From Spongilla lacustris (lineage: Eukaryota; Porifera; Demospongiae; Spongillida; Spongillidae), in contig OX442425.1 of the NCBI GenBank assembly GCA_949361645.1, positions 4,713,442-4,777,441 on the forward strand: a stretch of DNA of 64,000 nt, read 5' to 3'. Both the position numbers and the translations under genes were made by a program. The notes under the pieces are model-generated. The model was given only the letters and a program-made list of their open reading frames with translations. It was not told the origin of the DNA and ran no database searches. The stretch's first letter is position 1. Each line of letters opens with the position of its first letter. Below, piece after piece: positions 1 through 9,105 of this stretch.

Positions 1-1864
1 TTTTCACTCCATGTAAATGAATGAGCATAAAGCCTAACTCCAAGTGTAAGAATGAGAAAAAGCATCACTCCAACTATTGCAATGAGCATCAGGCATCACT
101 CCATGTATAGTAATGAGCATAAAGCTTCACTCCATCAATAGCAATGAGCATAAAGCTTCATTTCATATATAACATTGAGTACAAAGCTTCAATCCATGTA
201 TAGCAATGAGCATAAATATTCCCTCTTGTATAGCATTGAGTATAAAGCTTCACTCCAAGTATAGGTATGAGCATAAAGCATCACTCCATATATAGCATTG
301 AGCATGAAGCTTCACTCCATGTAAAGCAACGAGCATATAGCTTCACTCAATGTTTATCAACTCCATGAATAGCAATGGGCATAAAGCTTCAATCCATGTA
401 TAGCAATGAGCACATAGCTTCACTCCTTGCATAGCAATGAGCATAAAGCGTCACTCCATGTATAGAAATGAGCATAATGCTTCCCTCAATGTACAGCAAT
501 GAACAAATCGCTTCACTCCTTGTATAGCAATAAGCATATAGCCTCACTCCTTGTAAAGCATTGAGCATAAAGCTTCACTCCATGTATAGAAATGAGCAAA
601 AAGCTTCACTCCATGTATAACAATGAGCGCAAAGCTTCACTCCATGTATAGGAATGAGTATAAAGCTTCTCAAGCAAAGAGCATAATACTTCACTCCTTG
701 ATTAGCATTGAACATAATGCTTCACTCTAGGTATAGTAATGAGCATAAAGCTTCACTCCATGTATAGCTATGAGCATATAGCTTCACTCCTTGTATAGCA
801 TTGAACCTGGAGCTTGACTCCATGTATAGCAATGAGCATAACGCTTCACTCCATGTATAGCAATGAGCATAAAGCTTCACTCCATGTATAGCAATGAGCA
901 CATAGCTTCACTACTTGCATAGCAATGAGCATAAAGCGTCACTCCATGTATAGAAATGAGCATAATGCTTCACTCCATGTACAGCATTGAACATATCGCT
1001 TCACTCCTTGTATAGCAATGAGCATATAGCTTCACTCCTTGTAAAGCATTGAGCATAAAGCTTCAATCCATGTATAGCAATGAGCATAAAGCTTCACTCC
1101 ATGTATAACAATGAGCTTGAACCTTCACTCCATGTATTGCAAAGAGCATGATACTTCACTCCTTTAATAGCATTAAACAAAACGCTTCACTCCATGTATA
1201 GTAATGAGCATAAAGCTTCACTCCTTGTATAGCATTGAGCCAAAAGCTGCACTACATGTATAGCAATGAGCATAACGCTTTACTTCATGTATAGTAATGA
1301 GCATAAAGCTTCACTGCATGTACAGCAATGACCACATAGCTTTGCTCCTTGTATAGCAATGAGCATATAGCTTCACTCCATGTATACAAATGAGCATAAT
1401 GCTTCACTCCATGTACAGCAATAAACATATCGCTTCACTCCTTGTATAGCAATGAGCATATAGCTTCACTCGTTGTATATCGTTGAGAATAAAGATTCAC
1501 TGCATGTATAGCAATGAGCATAAAGCTTCACTCCATGTATAACAATGAGCGCAAAGTGTCACTCCATGAATAGGAATGAGCATCAATCTTCACTCCATGT
1601 ATAGTAATGAGCATGAAGCTTCACAACATGTATAGCAATGAGCATAAAGCTTCACTCCTTGTACAGCATTAACCATAAAGCTTCATTCCACTTACAGCAA
1701 TGAGCATAACACTGAAATTCATGTATAGCAATGAGCATAAAGCTTCAATCGATGTAAAGCATTCATTAAGCATATAGCTTCACTCCATGTGTATCAACTC
1801 CATGTATAGCAATGGGCATAAAGCTTCACTCCATGTATGGCAATGAGTATTAAGCTTCAATTCA
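1..1864. repeat. 31-bp satellite array (family A), left part
   Basis: Tandem units of about 31 bp, each built around AAGCTTCACTCCATGTATAG followed by CAATGAGCATA, fill this stretch from the window edge to the transposon insertion. Most units carry a HindIII site. Units diverge by point changes (CTCCTTG for CTCCATG, CATATAG for CATAAAG) and occasional length changes, so the array is not freshly amplified at the single-unit level. A larger period exists: the block starting at base 1 reappears at 11601, and recognisable variants such as GGTATGAG at about 264 recur at about 11861. Without the later insertion this spacing would be about 2.67 kb. Short open frames on the minus strand here are by-products of the repeat. 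No gene is seen. Confidence 0.95.
1862..1864. repeat. Target-site duplication TCA, left copy
   Basis: TCA directly abuts the left terminal inverted repeat and is matched by TCA at 10788-10790. Joining the flanks with one TCA gives a normal 31-bp family A unit, which supports it as the duplicated target. A 3-bp match alone would be weak; the restored satellite phase is the stronger argument. Confidence 0.7.
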
Positions 1865-1901
1865 GACTGTGCTACAAACGTGTTTTACGCCAGCGTATAT
1901 T
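1865..1901 (+). repeat. Left terminal inverted repeat
   Basis: This end begins GACTGTGCTA and aligns without gaps to the reverse complement of 10751-10787. The nine bases ACTGTGCTA and the inner TATATT match exactly; eight mismatches lie between them and the first base also differs. The divergence suggests an old insertion or a naturally imperfect terminus. Confidence 0.75.
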
Positions 1902-2060
1902 CTAATGTATAGCACCAATTTACGCTAGTTATACACCTATCGTATGTTAATAGAATCTCTGGCGTAAAACTAGTGGATAGGAACAGTATACACTTCAGTT
2001 ATACGCTGAGTGTATATTTTTCTCTTAGGCACTTTAGTATACTATTTGCGTACTCTTCTC
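1902..2060. other. Left subterminal region with repeated GCGTATA/TTATACGC words
   Basis: Short related words occur in both orientations just inside the left end: TTTACGCTAG near 1919, TCTGGCGTAAAAC near 1959, GTTATACGCT at 1998-2007 and further GTATA words up to about 2045. Matching words sit inside the right end. In CACTA elements such subterminal repeats are transposase-binding sites; that role here is inference. Confidence 0.5.
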
Positions 2061-3619
2061 GCTTATGGATTGAATATCAGCCGGATATTGTCTAATGTCA
2101 ATGACGCAATTCTTATCTCATCCTCCTGGTCCCCTGCCCTTCACGCCCCCTCCCCCCCCCCGGCCTCGCCCATTGATCACCTTTTAAAAAAAAAGAAATA
2201 TAATGTTTCTTCCATACATGAACACATATATACACACACGTTCGAAACGCTGCAACGGCGTGACCCGCGTCAGAAACTGAAATGAGAGAGAGCGTAGGTA
2301 AAACTTTGCCCTATTAATAGACCAAGGCTTACCATATATCCATTCCATACTGCACAGTCTAAGTGAAACTGGCAAAAGAGACCAGTATAATAGCATGCGC
2401 AACTATCTACAACAGCTTACTATGAATTCAAGTATTCAGCCAAGTGCACACTACGCGTACGGTGCTCTAGATAGGAAATAAAAACACAGCACAATGGGAC
2501 AGATAAAAAGATATGCGCACTTGGCCCACCTTCACTTCACCAGCGTGCCGGCGTAATGGGAAAGAAAACAACGTACTGAACTTACACTTTGTGGCAGATC
2601 TAGAAACACTTGCACGCTACTACACATTTTGACTAAAAGAGCATGATAAAGGTACATAATTTACATACCGACAGTCCGACACGACTTCCTATGCCTATGG
2701 GATACTGAGGGAAAGAAGTTGCAACGTAGGAAAACACAAACGGCGCAAGATAAGGTCATACCTGCTGAGGGCCGGGATTCATCGCAGCTATACAATAACA
2801 CCTGCCTACGGCGCTAATATTATGATCCTGCAGCAGCTGCCAAGATTTGCGCGTCGTATCACGTGACGTAAGTATATACGTATGTTTGCATGGGGCTCAA
2901 TGCATCAAATGGTTCAACGATCGATATGCATTCGGATGTGTTTAATTGATTATCGGTTTCATGCCTACAATCCAATTAATAATTATACGCCTCGTGCCGG
3001 TAACTAATTTCATTACAAAGTTTGTTTGAAATGGAGTGATATACGAGCAAATAACTTTTGAACAGAGCGTCCTTTTGTAATGTTCTTCACATATTCTTGG
3101 AAAGGAATGTTAGCGCTATGATTCTGTGTCCATGAAGTGGTTTCATACTATACAAAACAAGCCGTCCGTGCGGGTTGAAAGATAGGTACGTGAAAGAGTA
3201 GTTGTTTAGCTTTTTTGACGCTTCTTATTCAGGTATTAACCAGTTATAAGCACCAGTAGATAGCCTTCATAGTGTATGAGGTTTCGGCTAAGCTTTAGAC
3301 GCTTCGTAGTCCATAACAAGTACAGCAGCTTTAACGGTGGGCACACTTAGAAATAGGGCGTGTCTTGAAACTAATTAGAAACTAATTATCGAACGGTACC
3401 TGTGGTTGACCATTGTAGTTTTAGATAGCCAGACGAATGTTGAGTATTTCCAGTCAGCGAAGTTTCCAATCAACGTCCTACGAGTCGCAAAACAAAACTG
3501 TTGAACAGAGAGGGGCAGCTGGTACGCTGTTCCGCGTAATCGGCACGAACCGTATATAAAAATTCGGCATGAAACCGTTATACGCTGAAGACGCAAATTT
3601 ACGTTCAATAATTATTACG
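2061..3619. other. Single-copy transposon interior, no recognised gene
   Basis: Mixed-composition DNA with no open frame that I recognise. It includes a C-run of about a dozen bases near 2148-2160 followed by an A-run near 2186, both slippage-prone. A motif combining an E-box and a CRE-like half (TCACGTGACGTAA) lies at 2859-2871. GTTATACGCT, the subterminal word, recurs at 3577-3586. The 77-residue minus-strand open frame at 3375-3608 has no family resemblance that I can see and is treated as chance. Confidence 0.6.
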
Positions 3620-3799
3620 CTACTCATTCGGAATGCCTAGATCGGCCCTCAATCCTGCTTTCAGTGCTTTGGAGTCAGCCTCTTTGACTACCCGGTATTG
3701 GTTCACGTACAACCTGACTCCATACTTGAGCAGCCATATCCCCAAGACAGTTCCGAACTTCGTTATGTTGATGGATGACAAGACCACCTGACTTACAGT
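3620..3799 (-). CDS. Unidentified 59-codon open frame, possible last exon fragment
   Basis: This minus-strand frame is open for 59 codons and ends at a TAG stop (3620-3622). It has no ATG, so it can only be an internal or final exon or a fragment. A CAG at 3788-3790 could be a splice acceptor, giving an exon that starts GTGGTCTTG. The product has a hydrophobic stretch (FGTVLGIWLLKYGVRLYV), then a charged tail with KEADSKALKAG, and ends LGIPNE. Amino-acid composition looks protein-like rather than random, but I do not recognise the family. It lies on the same strand as, and downstream of, the transketolase fragment, yet does not resemble any part of transketolase. It may be another captured exon, or chance; confidence that it is genuinely coding-derived is low. 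Confidence 0.3.
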   Translation of the reverse strand, partial: TVSQVVLSSINITKFGTVLGIWLLKYGVRLYVNQYRVVKEADSKALKAGLRADLGIPNE

Positions 3800-3949
3800 C
3801 TAATACATGTTGCAGCGTGAAATTTGCACTACATCCATCACACTAGGTAAACAATCAATGATCCGCGTAGTAATAAACGGAGGCTCGCTTACGTGCGCGT
3901 CATCAAGCAAATGGTCCATTGCTACGATGACAACATAAATGGATAGAGA

Positions 3950-4092
3950 ATGGCAAAGCGCTCGCGAAGGTTGAATCGCGAAGGTGTCATAAGAACTTAA
4001 GGATGATGATGCCCTGGAGAGCTATTGTTGTGACCCTGACGAGCCTTTTATGTCAGGGAGTGATGATAAATTCAGTGACCTTGAACAGGAAG
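3950..4092 (+). pseudogene. Acidic exon resembling N-terminus of a piggyBac-like protein, frameshifted
   Basis: An ATG at 3950 opens a basic stretch (MAKRSRRLNREGVIRT) that stops at 3998. A second frame, open from 3993, encodes a strongly acidic segment containing DDDALESYC and PDEPFMSGSDDKFSDLE. A one-base frame change near 3995 would be needed to connect them. After GAAG a GTAGAC sequence at 4093-4098 could be a splice donor. Acidic leaders of the form DPDEP-M-GSDD-F-DLE are familiar from the N-terminal regions of piggyBac-type transposase-derived proteins in invertebrates; this is recalled similarity, not a search result. The catalytic domain is absent, so no activity is implied. It could be a remnant of another transposon or a captured host exon. 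It is oriented opposite to the transketolase exons, 163 bp away. Confidence 0.35.
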
Positions 4093-4197
4093 GTAGACTA
4101 TTATACATGTAAGTGCATGCAGTACATATAAAAATACATGTAGATGCACAGCATATTGCTGAACGCAAAAGGAAGCACAGACCAGAGAATGACAGCA

Positions 4198-4239
4198 CAT
4201 CACTCCTGACAGTCAGTGCTAAAGCACGGCTATCTACAT
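4198..4239. repeat. Left copy of short motifs flanking the transketolase fragment
   Basis: CATCACTCCTGA (4198-4209) and GCACGGCTATCTACAT (4224-4239) both recur at 5375-5399, where the order is reversed and the two overlap by the shared CAT. The two sites bracket the transketolase exons closely. Between the motifs on this side is a small hairpin, GTGCTAAAGCAC. Confidence 0.6.
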
Positions 4240-4255
4240 GACACACTCATGCTAC

Positions 4256-4335
4256 TTCCCACAGTAGGCCATATCTGCAGAGACACAGATCCCTTGACCC
4301 AGGGAGCCTGTGGCCACATCCACGTAGTTCCGACA
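4256..4335 (-). pseudogene. Transketolase exon: GSLGQG cofactor-binding motif
   Basis: The 80-bp exon follows a TCCAG acceptor (CAG at 4336-4338) preceded by a long pyrimidine tract. It encodes CRNYVDVATGSLGQG then ICVSADMAYCGK, matching the family segment DVATGSLGQGL..GMAY.GK, whose GSLGQG loop contacts thiamine diphosphate. A GTAGCA donor at 4250-4255 gives phase 2; if unspliced the frame stops at once (TAG). The expected next exon (YFD...LLGDGE) is not visible downstream. Confidence 0.87.
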
Positions 4336-4336
4336 C

Positions 4337-4478
4337 TGGAGGAGAAAGGGGATGGAGAGGGAGGGAGGGATGGGGGGGGGGGGAGAGGGAGGAGGGGACG
4401 AAGGAGGGAGGAGGGAGGAGAGGACAGAGTGGATGGAAGGGAGGAGAGGACAGAGTGGATGGAAGGGAGGGGATGATA
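4337..4478 (+). repeat. Purine-rich tract, expanded intron polypyrimidine run
   Basis: Almost pure G/A on the plus strand, including a run of 12 G at 4372-4383 and a 26-bp unit repeated twice around 4421-4472. On the minus strand it is the pyrimidine tract leading into the 4335 splice acceptor, so it is probably an expanded intronic tract. The G run is a likely sequencing-error site. Confidence 0.75.
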
Positions 4479-4578
4479 GTACGAGAGTGAGGTAAGAGGA
4501 ACACAAGTGGTCAGTGAATATCCATCACAAATGTACATAGCAAACAGGGAGAGGGAGGAAGGTAGCTGAGGTGCTTAC

Positions 4579-4687
4579 AGGTGTGGGGTGTCCCTCTAAG
4601 ATGGAGTCCACCTTGCGCAGGGTGAGCAGATGTTCTTAGGTGATGAGCCTCACACCATGCTGCATACAGGATGGGGCAGGCATGACC
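4579..4687 (-). pseudogene. Transketolase exon with frame-breaking lesion
   Basis: The exon runs from an acceptor CACAG (CAG at 4688-4690) to donor GTAAGC (4573-4578). It starts in frame as GHACPILYAAWCEAHHL and ends in a different frame as LLTLRKVDSILEGHPTP. It is 109 bp although phase 0 at both ends demands a multiple of three. By family spacing between the EA pair and the LL-LRK segment, about 21 nucleotides are expected where 16 are present. A deletion of 5 nt (or 2 nt plus a codon) near 4635 explains it. In the reading frame of the second half, a TAA lies in this region. Confidence 0.82.
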
Positions 4688-4847
4688 CTGTGAGGGTGTG
4701 AGGGGGTAGTGACATCACTACCCACACATCTACAATGTACACAATAAATTTTAAAATGCCAACAGTATGTATGCAGGTTTCCACACCTACATGTATGTTT
4801 TCACTTTAATGACAGGAAGTGCAGACATATACATGTATGTAGCTTAC

Positions 4848-4894
4848 CTTGGAGAGTACAACTCTGTCACTGGACGGATCCTTGGGGATGTCAT
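4848..4894 (-). pseudogene. Transketolase exon: DRVVLSK segment
   Basis: The 47-bp exon lies between a CACACAG acceptor (CAG at 4895-4897) and donor GTAAGC (4842-4847). Its first two bases complete the codon split by the previous intron (A|AT, Asn), then it encodes DIPKDPSSDRVVLSK. This equals the family segment ending DRFVLSKGH. The exact phase fit across a 251-bp intron is strong evidence of true descent from a gene. Confidence 0.85.
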
Positions 4895-5145
4895 CTGTGT
4901 GGAGAGGGGGGAGGTAACCATATCTCAGTTAATACTAATCATGGACACCCATATGGACGACATTCAATATCAAAATAGCTACATGTATCTATCCCTAGAT
5001 AAATGAACATACATGTATATAACCCCCCTCCTCTTCTCTCAGACTCCACCTCCTTAAACAACCCTCCTTCACCTGGCACAATGCCCCCCTCCCTCCTCTT
5101 CCCATGACCTTCCTCCTATGCCCTCTCTCCAGAGGACAAACCTAC

Positions 5146-5216
5146 TGGTGTAGTGCAGCTCATAGAAGAACAGCACAGCTAAGATCTCCGCAGCTGATGC
5201 ACTTGAGGTAGGATGG
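5146..5216 (-). pseudogene. Transketolase exon: HPTS motif and SAAEI helix
   Basis: The 71-bp exon lies between acceptor CTGCAG (5217-5222) and donor GTAGGT (5140-5145). It encodes HPTSSASAAEILAVLFF then YELHYT, ending with one base of the next codon. The histidine of HPTS is an active-site residue in transketolases, and the following segment is among the most conserved in the family. The first base completes a codon, most likely glycine, from a preceding exon that I could not find. Confidence 0.85.
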
Positions 5217-5229
5217 CTGCAGATATAGA

Positions 5230-5309
5230 AGAGGAAAGACATATAATCTTTGTCCAATGGAGGAGGAGGAGGGAGGGGGAGATAGGGAGGAGGAGGTTGG
5301 AAGGGAGGG
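5230..5309 (+). repeat. Purine-rich tract upstream of the first transketolase exon
   Basis: GGAGGAGGA-type sequence on the plus strand; on the minus strand it is the pyrimidine-rich approach to the acceptor at 5217-5222. It parallels the tract at 4337-4478. Confidence 0.65.
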
Positions 5310-5374
5310 TCATAGCGATGACGGAATTGAAACTACAAAAACCGAGTAACTCAAAATCTTTTCACTTTGCACCA

Positions 5375-5399
5375 GCACGGCTATCTGCATCACTCCTGA
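5375..5399. repeat. Right copy of motifs flanking the transketolase fragment
   Basis: GCACGGCTATCTGCAT (5375-5390) matches 4224-4239 at 15 of 16 bases, and the overlapping CATCACTCCTGA (5388-5399) matches 4198-4209 exactly. It lies 19 bp before the minisatellite. It may mark the edge of the captured segment. Confidence 0.6.
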
Positions 5400-5417
5400 T
5401 ACACTTAGCATACCAGC

Positions 5418-8400
5418 ATGACACTCCCCCTCCCCTTGTGCGCACCAGTGACACTCCCCTTGTGCGCACCAGTGACACTCCCCTTGTGCGCACCAGTGAC
5501 ACTCCCCTTGTGCGCACCAGTGACACTCCCCTTGTGCGCACCAGTGACACTCCCCTTGTGCGCACCAGTGACACTCCCCTTGTGCGCACCAGTGACACTT
5601 CCCTTGTGCGCTCCAGTGACACTCCACTTGTGCGCACCTATGACACTTCCCTTGTGCGCACCAGTGACACTCCCCTTGTGCGCACCAGTGACACTCCCCT
5701 TGTGCGCACCAGCGACACTCCCCTTGTGCGCATAAGTGACACTCCACTTGTGCGCACCATTGACACTTCCCTTGTGCGCACCAGTGACACTCCCCTTGCG
5801 CGCACTAGTGACACTCCCCTTGTGTGCACCAGTGACACTCCCCTTGTGCGCATAAGTGACACCCCACTTGTGCGCACCAGTGACACTCCCCTTGTGCGCA
5901 CCAGTGACACTCCCCTTGTGTGCACTAGTGACACTCCCATTGTGTGCACCAGCGATACTCCACTTGTGCGCATAAGTGACACTCCACTTGTGCGCACTAG
6001 TGACACTCCCCTTGTGTGCACCAGTGACACTCCCCTTGTGCGCATAAGTGACTCCACTTGTGCGCACCAGTGACACTCCCCTTGTGCTCACGAGTGACAC
6101 TCCCCTTGAGCGCACCAGTGACACTCCCCTTGTGTGCACCAGTGACACTCCCCTTATGCGCACCAGTGACACTCCCCTCGTGCGCACTAGTGACACTCCC
6201 CTCATGCGCCCAGTGACACTCCCCTTGTGCGCACTAGTGACACTCCCCTTGTGCGCATAAGTGACACCCCACTTGTGCGCACCAGTGACACTCCCCTTGT
6301 GCGCACTAGTGACACTCCCCTTGTGTGCACCAGTGACACTCCACTTGTGTGGTGACACTCCACTTGTGCGCACTAGTGACACTCCCCTTGTGTGCACCAG
6401 TGACACTCCCCCTGTGCGCATAAGTGACTCCACTTGTGCGCACCAGTGACACTCCCCTTGTGCTCACGAGTGACACTCCCCTTGAGCGCACCAGTGACAC
6501 TCCCCTTGTGTGCACCAGTGACACTCCCCTTATGCGCACCAGTGACACTCCCCTCGTGCGCACTAGTGACACTCCCCTCGTGCGCCCAGTGACACTCCCC
6601 TTGTGCGCACCAGTGACACTCCCCTTGTGCGCACTAGTGACACACCCCTTGCGCACACCAGTGACACTCTCCTTGTGCGCACCAGTGACACTCCCCTTGT
6701 GCGCACCAGTGACACTCCCCTTGTGCGCACCAGTGACACTCCCCTCATGCGCACCAGTGACACTCCCCTCATGCGCACAAGTGACACTCCCCTTGTGTGC
6801 ACCAGTGACACTCCACTTGTGCGCATAAGTGACACTCCACTTGTGCGCACTAGTGACACTCCCCTTGTGTGCACCAGTGACACTCCCCTTGTGCGCATAA
6901 GTGACACTCCACTTGTGCGCACCAGTGACACTCCCCTTGTGCGCACCAGTGACACTCCCCTTGTGTGCACCAGTGACACTCCCCTTGTGCGCACCAGTGA
7001 CACTCCCCTGGTGCGCACAAGTGACACTCCCCTTGTGCGCACCAGTGACACTTCCCTTGTGCGCACCAGTGACACTCCCCTTGTGCGCACCAGTGACACT
7101 CCCCTGGTGCGCACAAGTGACACTCCCCTTGTGCGCACCAGTGACACTTCCCTTGTGTGCACCAGCGACACTCCCCTTGTGCGCACCAGCGACACTCCCC
7201 TTGTGCGCACCAGCGACACTCCCCTTGTGCGCACCAGCAAATCTCCCCTTGTGCGCACCAGCGACACTCCCCTTGTGCGCAGTAGTGACACTCCCCTTGT
7301 GCGCATAAGTGACACCCCACTTGTGCGCACCAGTGACACTCCCCTTGTGCGCACTAGTGACACTCCCCTTGTGTGCACCAGTGACACTCCACTTGTGCGC
7401 ACTAGTGACACTCCCCTTGTGTGCACCAGTGACACTCCCCTTGTGCGCATAAGTGACTCCACTTGTGTGCACCAGTGACACTCCCCTTGTGCTCACGAGT
7501 GACACTCCCCTTGAGCGCACCAGTGACACTCCCCTTGTGTGCACCAGTGACACTCCCCTTATGCGCACCAGTGACACTCCCCTCGTGCGCACTAGTGACA
7601 CTCCCCTCGTGCGCCCAGTGACACTCCCCTTGTGTGCACCAGTGACACTCCCCTTGTGCGCATAAGTGACTCCACTTGTGCGCACCAGTGACACTCCCCT
7701 TGTGCTCACGAGTGACACTCCCCTTGAGCGCACCAGTGACACTCTCCTTGTGTGCACCAGTGACACTCCCCTTATGCGCACCAGTGACACTCCCCTCGTG
7801 CGCACTAGTGACACTCCCCTCGTGCGCCCAGTGACACTCCCCTTGTGCGCACCAGTGACACTCCCCTTGTGCGCACTAGTGACACACCCCTTGCGCACAC
7901 CAGTGACACTCCCCTTGTGCGCACCAGTTACACTCCCCTTGTGCGCACCAGTGACACTCCCCTTGTGCGCACCAGTGACACTCCCCTCATGCGCACCAGT
8001 GACAATCCCCTCATGCGCACAAGTGACACTCCCCTTGTGTGCACCAGTGACACTCCACTTGTGCGCATAAGTGACACTCCACTTGTGCGCACTAGTGACA
8101 CTCCCCTTGTGTGCACCAGTGACACTCCCTTGTGCGCATAAGTGACACTCCACTTGTGCGCACCAGTGACACTCCCCTTGTGCGCACCAGTGACACTCCC
8201 CTTGTGTGCACCAGTGACACTCCCCTTGTGCGCACCAGTGACACTCCCCTGGTGCGCACAAGTGACACTTCCCTTGTGCGCACCAGTGACACTTCCCTTG
8301 TGCGCACCAGTGACACTCCCCTTGTGCGCACCAGTGACACTCCCCTGGTGCGCACAAGTGACACTCCCCTTGTGCGCACCAGTGACACTTCCCTTGTGTG

Positions 8401-9105
8401 CACCAGCGACACTCCCCTTGTGCGCACCAGCGACACTCCCCTTGTGCGCACCAGCGACACTCCCCTTGTGCGCACCAGCGACACTCCCCTTGTGCGCACC
8501 AGCAAATCTCCCCTTGTGCGCACCAGCGACACTCCCCTTGTGCGCACTAGTGACACTCCCCTTGTGCGCACCAGCAAATCTCCCCTTGTGCGCACCAGCG
8601 ACACTCCCCTTGTGCACACTAGTGACACTCCCCTTGTGCGCATAAGTGACACTCCACTTGTGCGCATAAGTGACACTCCACTTGTGCGCACTAGTGACAC
8701 TCCCCTTGTGTGCACCAGTGACACTCCCCTTGTGCGCATAAGTGACTCCACTTGTGCGCACCAGTGACACTCCCCTTGTGCTCACGAGTGACACTCCCCT
8801 TGAGCGCACCAGTGACACTCTCCTTGTGTGCACCAGTGACACTCCCCTTATGCGCACCAGTGACACTCCCCTCGTGCGCACTAGTGACACTCCCCTCGTG
8901 CGCCCAGTGACACTCCCCTTGTGCGCACCAGTGACACTCCCCTTGTGCGCACTAGTGACACACCCCTTGCGCACATCAGTGACACTCCCCTTGTGCGCAC
9001 CAGTGACACTCCCCTTGTGCGCACCAGTGACACTCCCCTTGTGTGCACCAGTGACACTCCCCTCATGCGCACCAGTGACACTCCCCTTGTGCACATAAGA
9101 GACAC
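5418..9105. repeat. 24-bp minisatellite, about 150 units
   Basis: Tandem copies of a 24-bp unit (AGTGACACTCCCCTTGTGCG plus CACC) run for 3.7 kb inside the transposon. Because 24 is divisible by three and the consensus has no stop in several frames, long open frames arise on both strands, with products such as TSDTPLVR on plus and GVSLVRTR or HKGSVTGA on minus. The longest is a 683-codon minus-strand frame at 6306-8357. Nothing suggests selection for protein: frames are broken by shorter units (for example at 6050, 6205, 6350) and codon choice follows the DNA repeat. Higher-order structure is present (see 6463 and 7705 blocks). It sits upstream of the first recognised transketolase exon, so it may occupy former intron sequence. 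Confidence 0.93.
6463..8781. repeat. Higher-order block duplication within the minisatellite
   Basis: A variant cassette marked by CTCACGAG, then CTTGAGCGC, CTTATGCGC and CTCGTGCGCCCAGTG occurs with CTCACGAG starting at 6087, 6463, 7492, 7705 and 8781. Spacings are 376, 1,029, 213 and 1,076 bp. The 1.03- and 1.08-kb blocks share further rare variants, such as CAGCAAATCTCC near 7228 and 8502. The array therefore grew by copying blocks of dozens of units. Confidence 0.8.

Larger units (their letters stand above)
4256..5216 (-). pseudogene. Transketolase gene fragment, four exons, frameshifted and truncated
   Basis: Transketolase is a thiamine-diphosphate enzyme of the non-oxidative pentose phosphate pathway that moves two-carbon units between sugar phosphates. 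Four minus-strand exons (5146-5216, 4848-4894, 4579-4687, 4256-4335) translate to family landmarks in the right order: HPTSSASAAEILAVLFF, then DRVVLSK, then GHACPILYA, then LEGHPTP, then NYVDVATGSLGQG. These belong to the N-terminal cofactor-binding domain, roughly residues 35-130 of a protein of about 620. All junctions have AG acceptors and GT donors with compatible phases. The start codon, the N-terminal exon, the GDGE diphosphate-binding region and everything after it were not found. Exon 3 carries a net length change that breaks the frame. The polypyrimidine tracts of two introns are expanded (purine-rich on the plus strand). Family identity is strong; capture by the transposon is inference from location. 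Confidence 0.88.

Noticed and set aside
4230..4538. 84-102 residue proline/serine-rich minus-strand frames
   Set aside because: Most of their length is the pyrimidine tract of an intron. Only the last part in one frame (4256-4335) is meaningful, as a transketolase exon.
6306..8357. 683-codon minus-strand open frame, and several other long frames at 5213-9098
   Set aside because: They arise from a stop-free 24-bp tandem repeat, overlap each other on both strands, and are broken wherever a unit has lost bases. Nothing indicates coding selection.
5418..9105. CRISPR-like array because of regular short repeats
   Set aside because: Units are directly tandem with no unique spacers, in a eukaryotic context.
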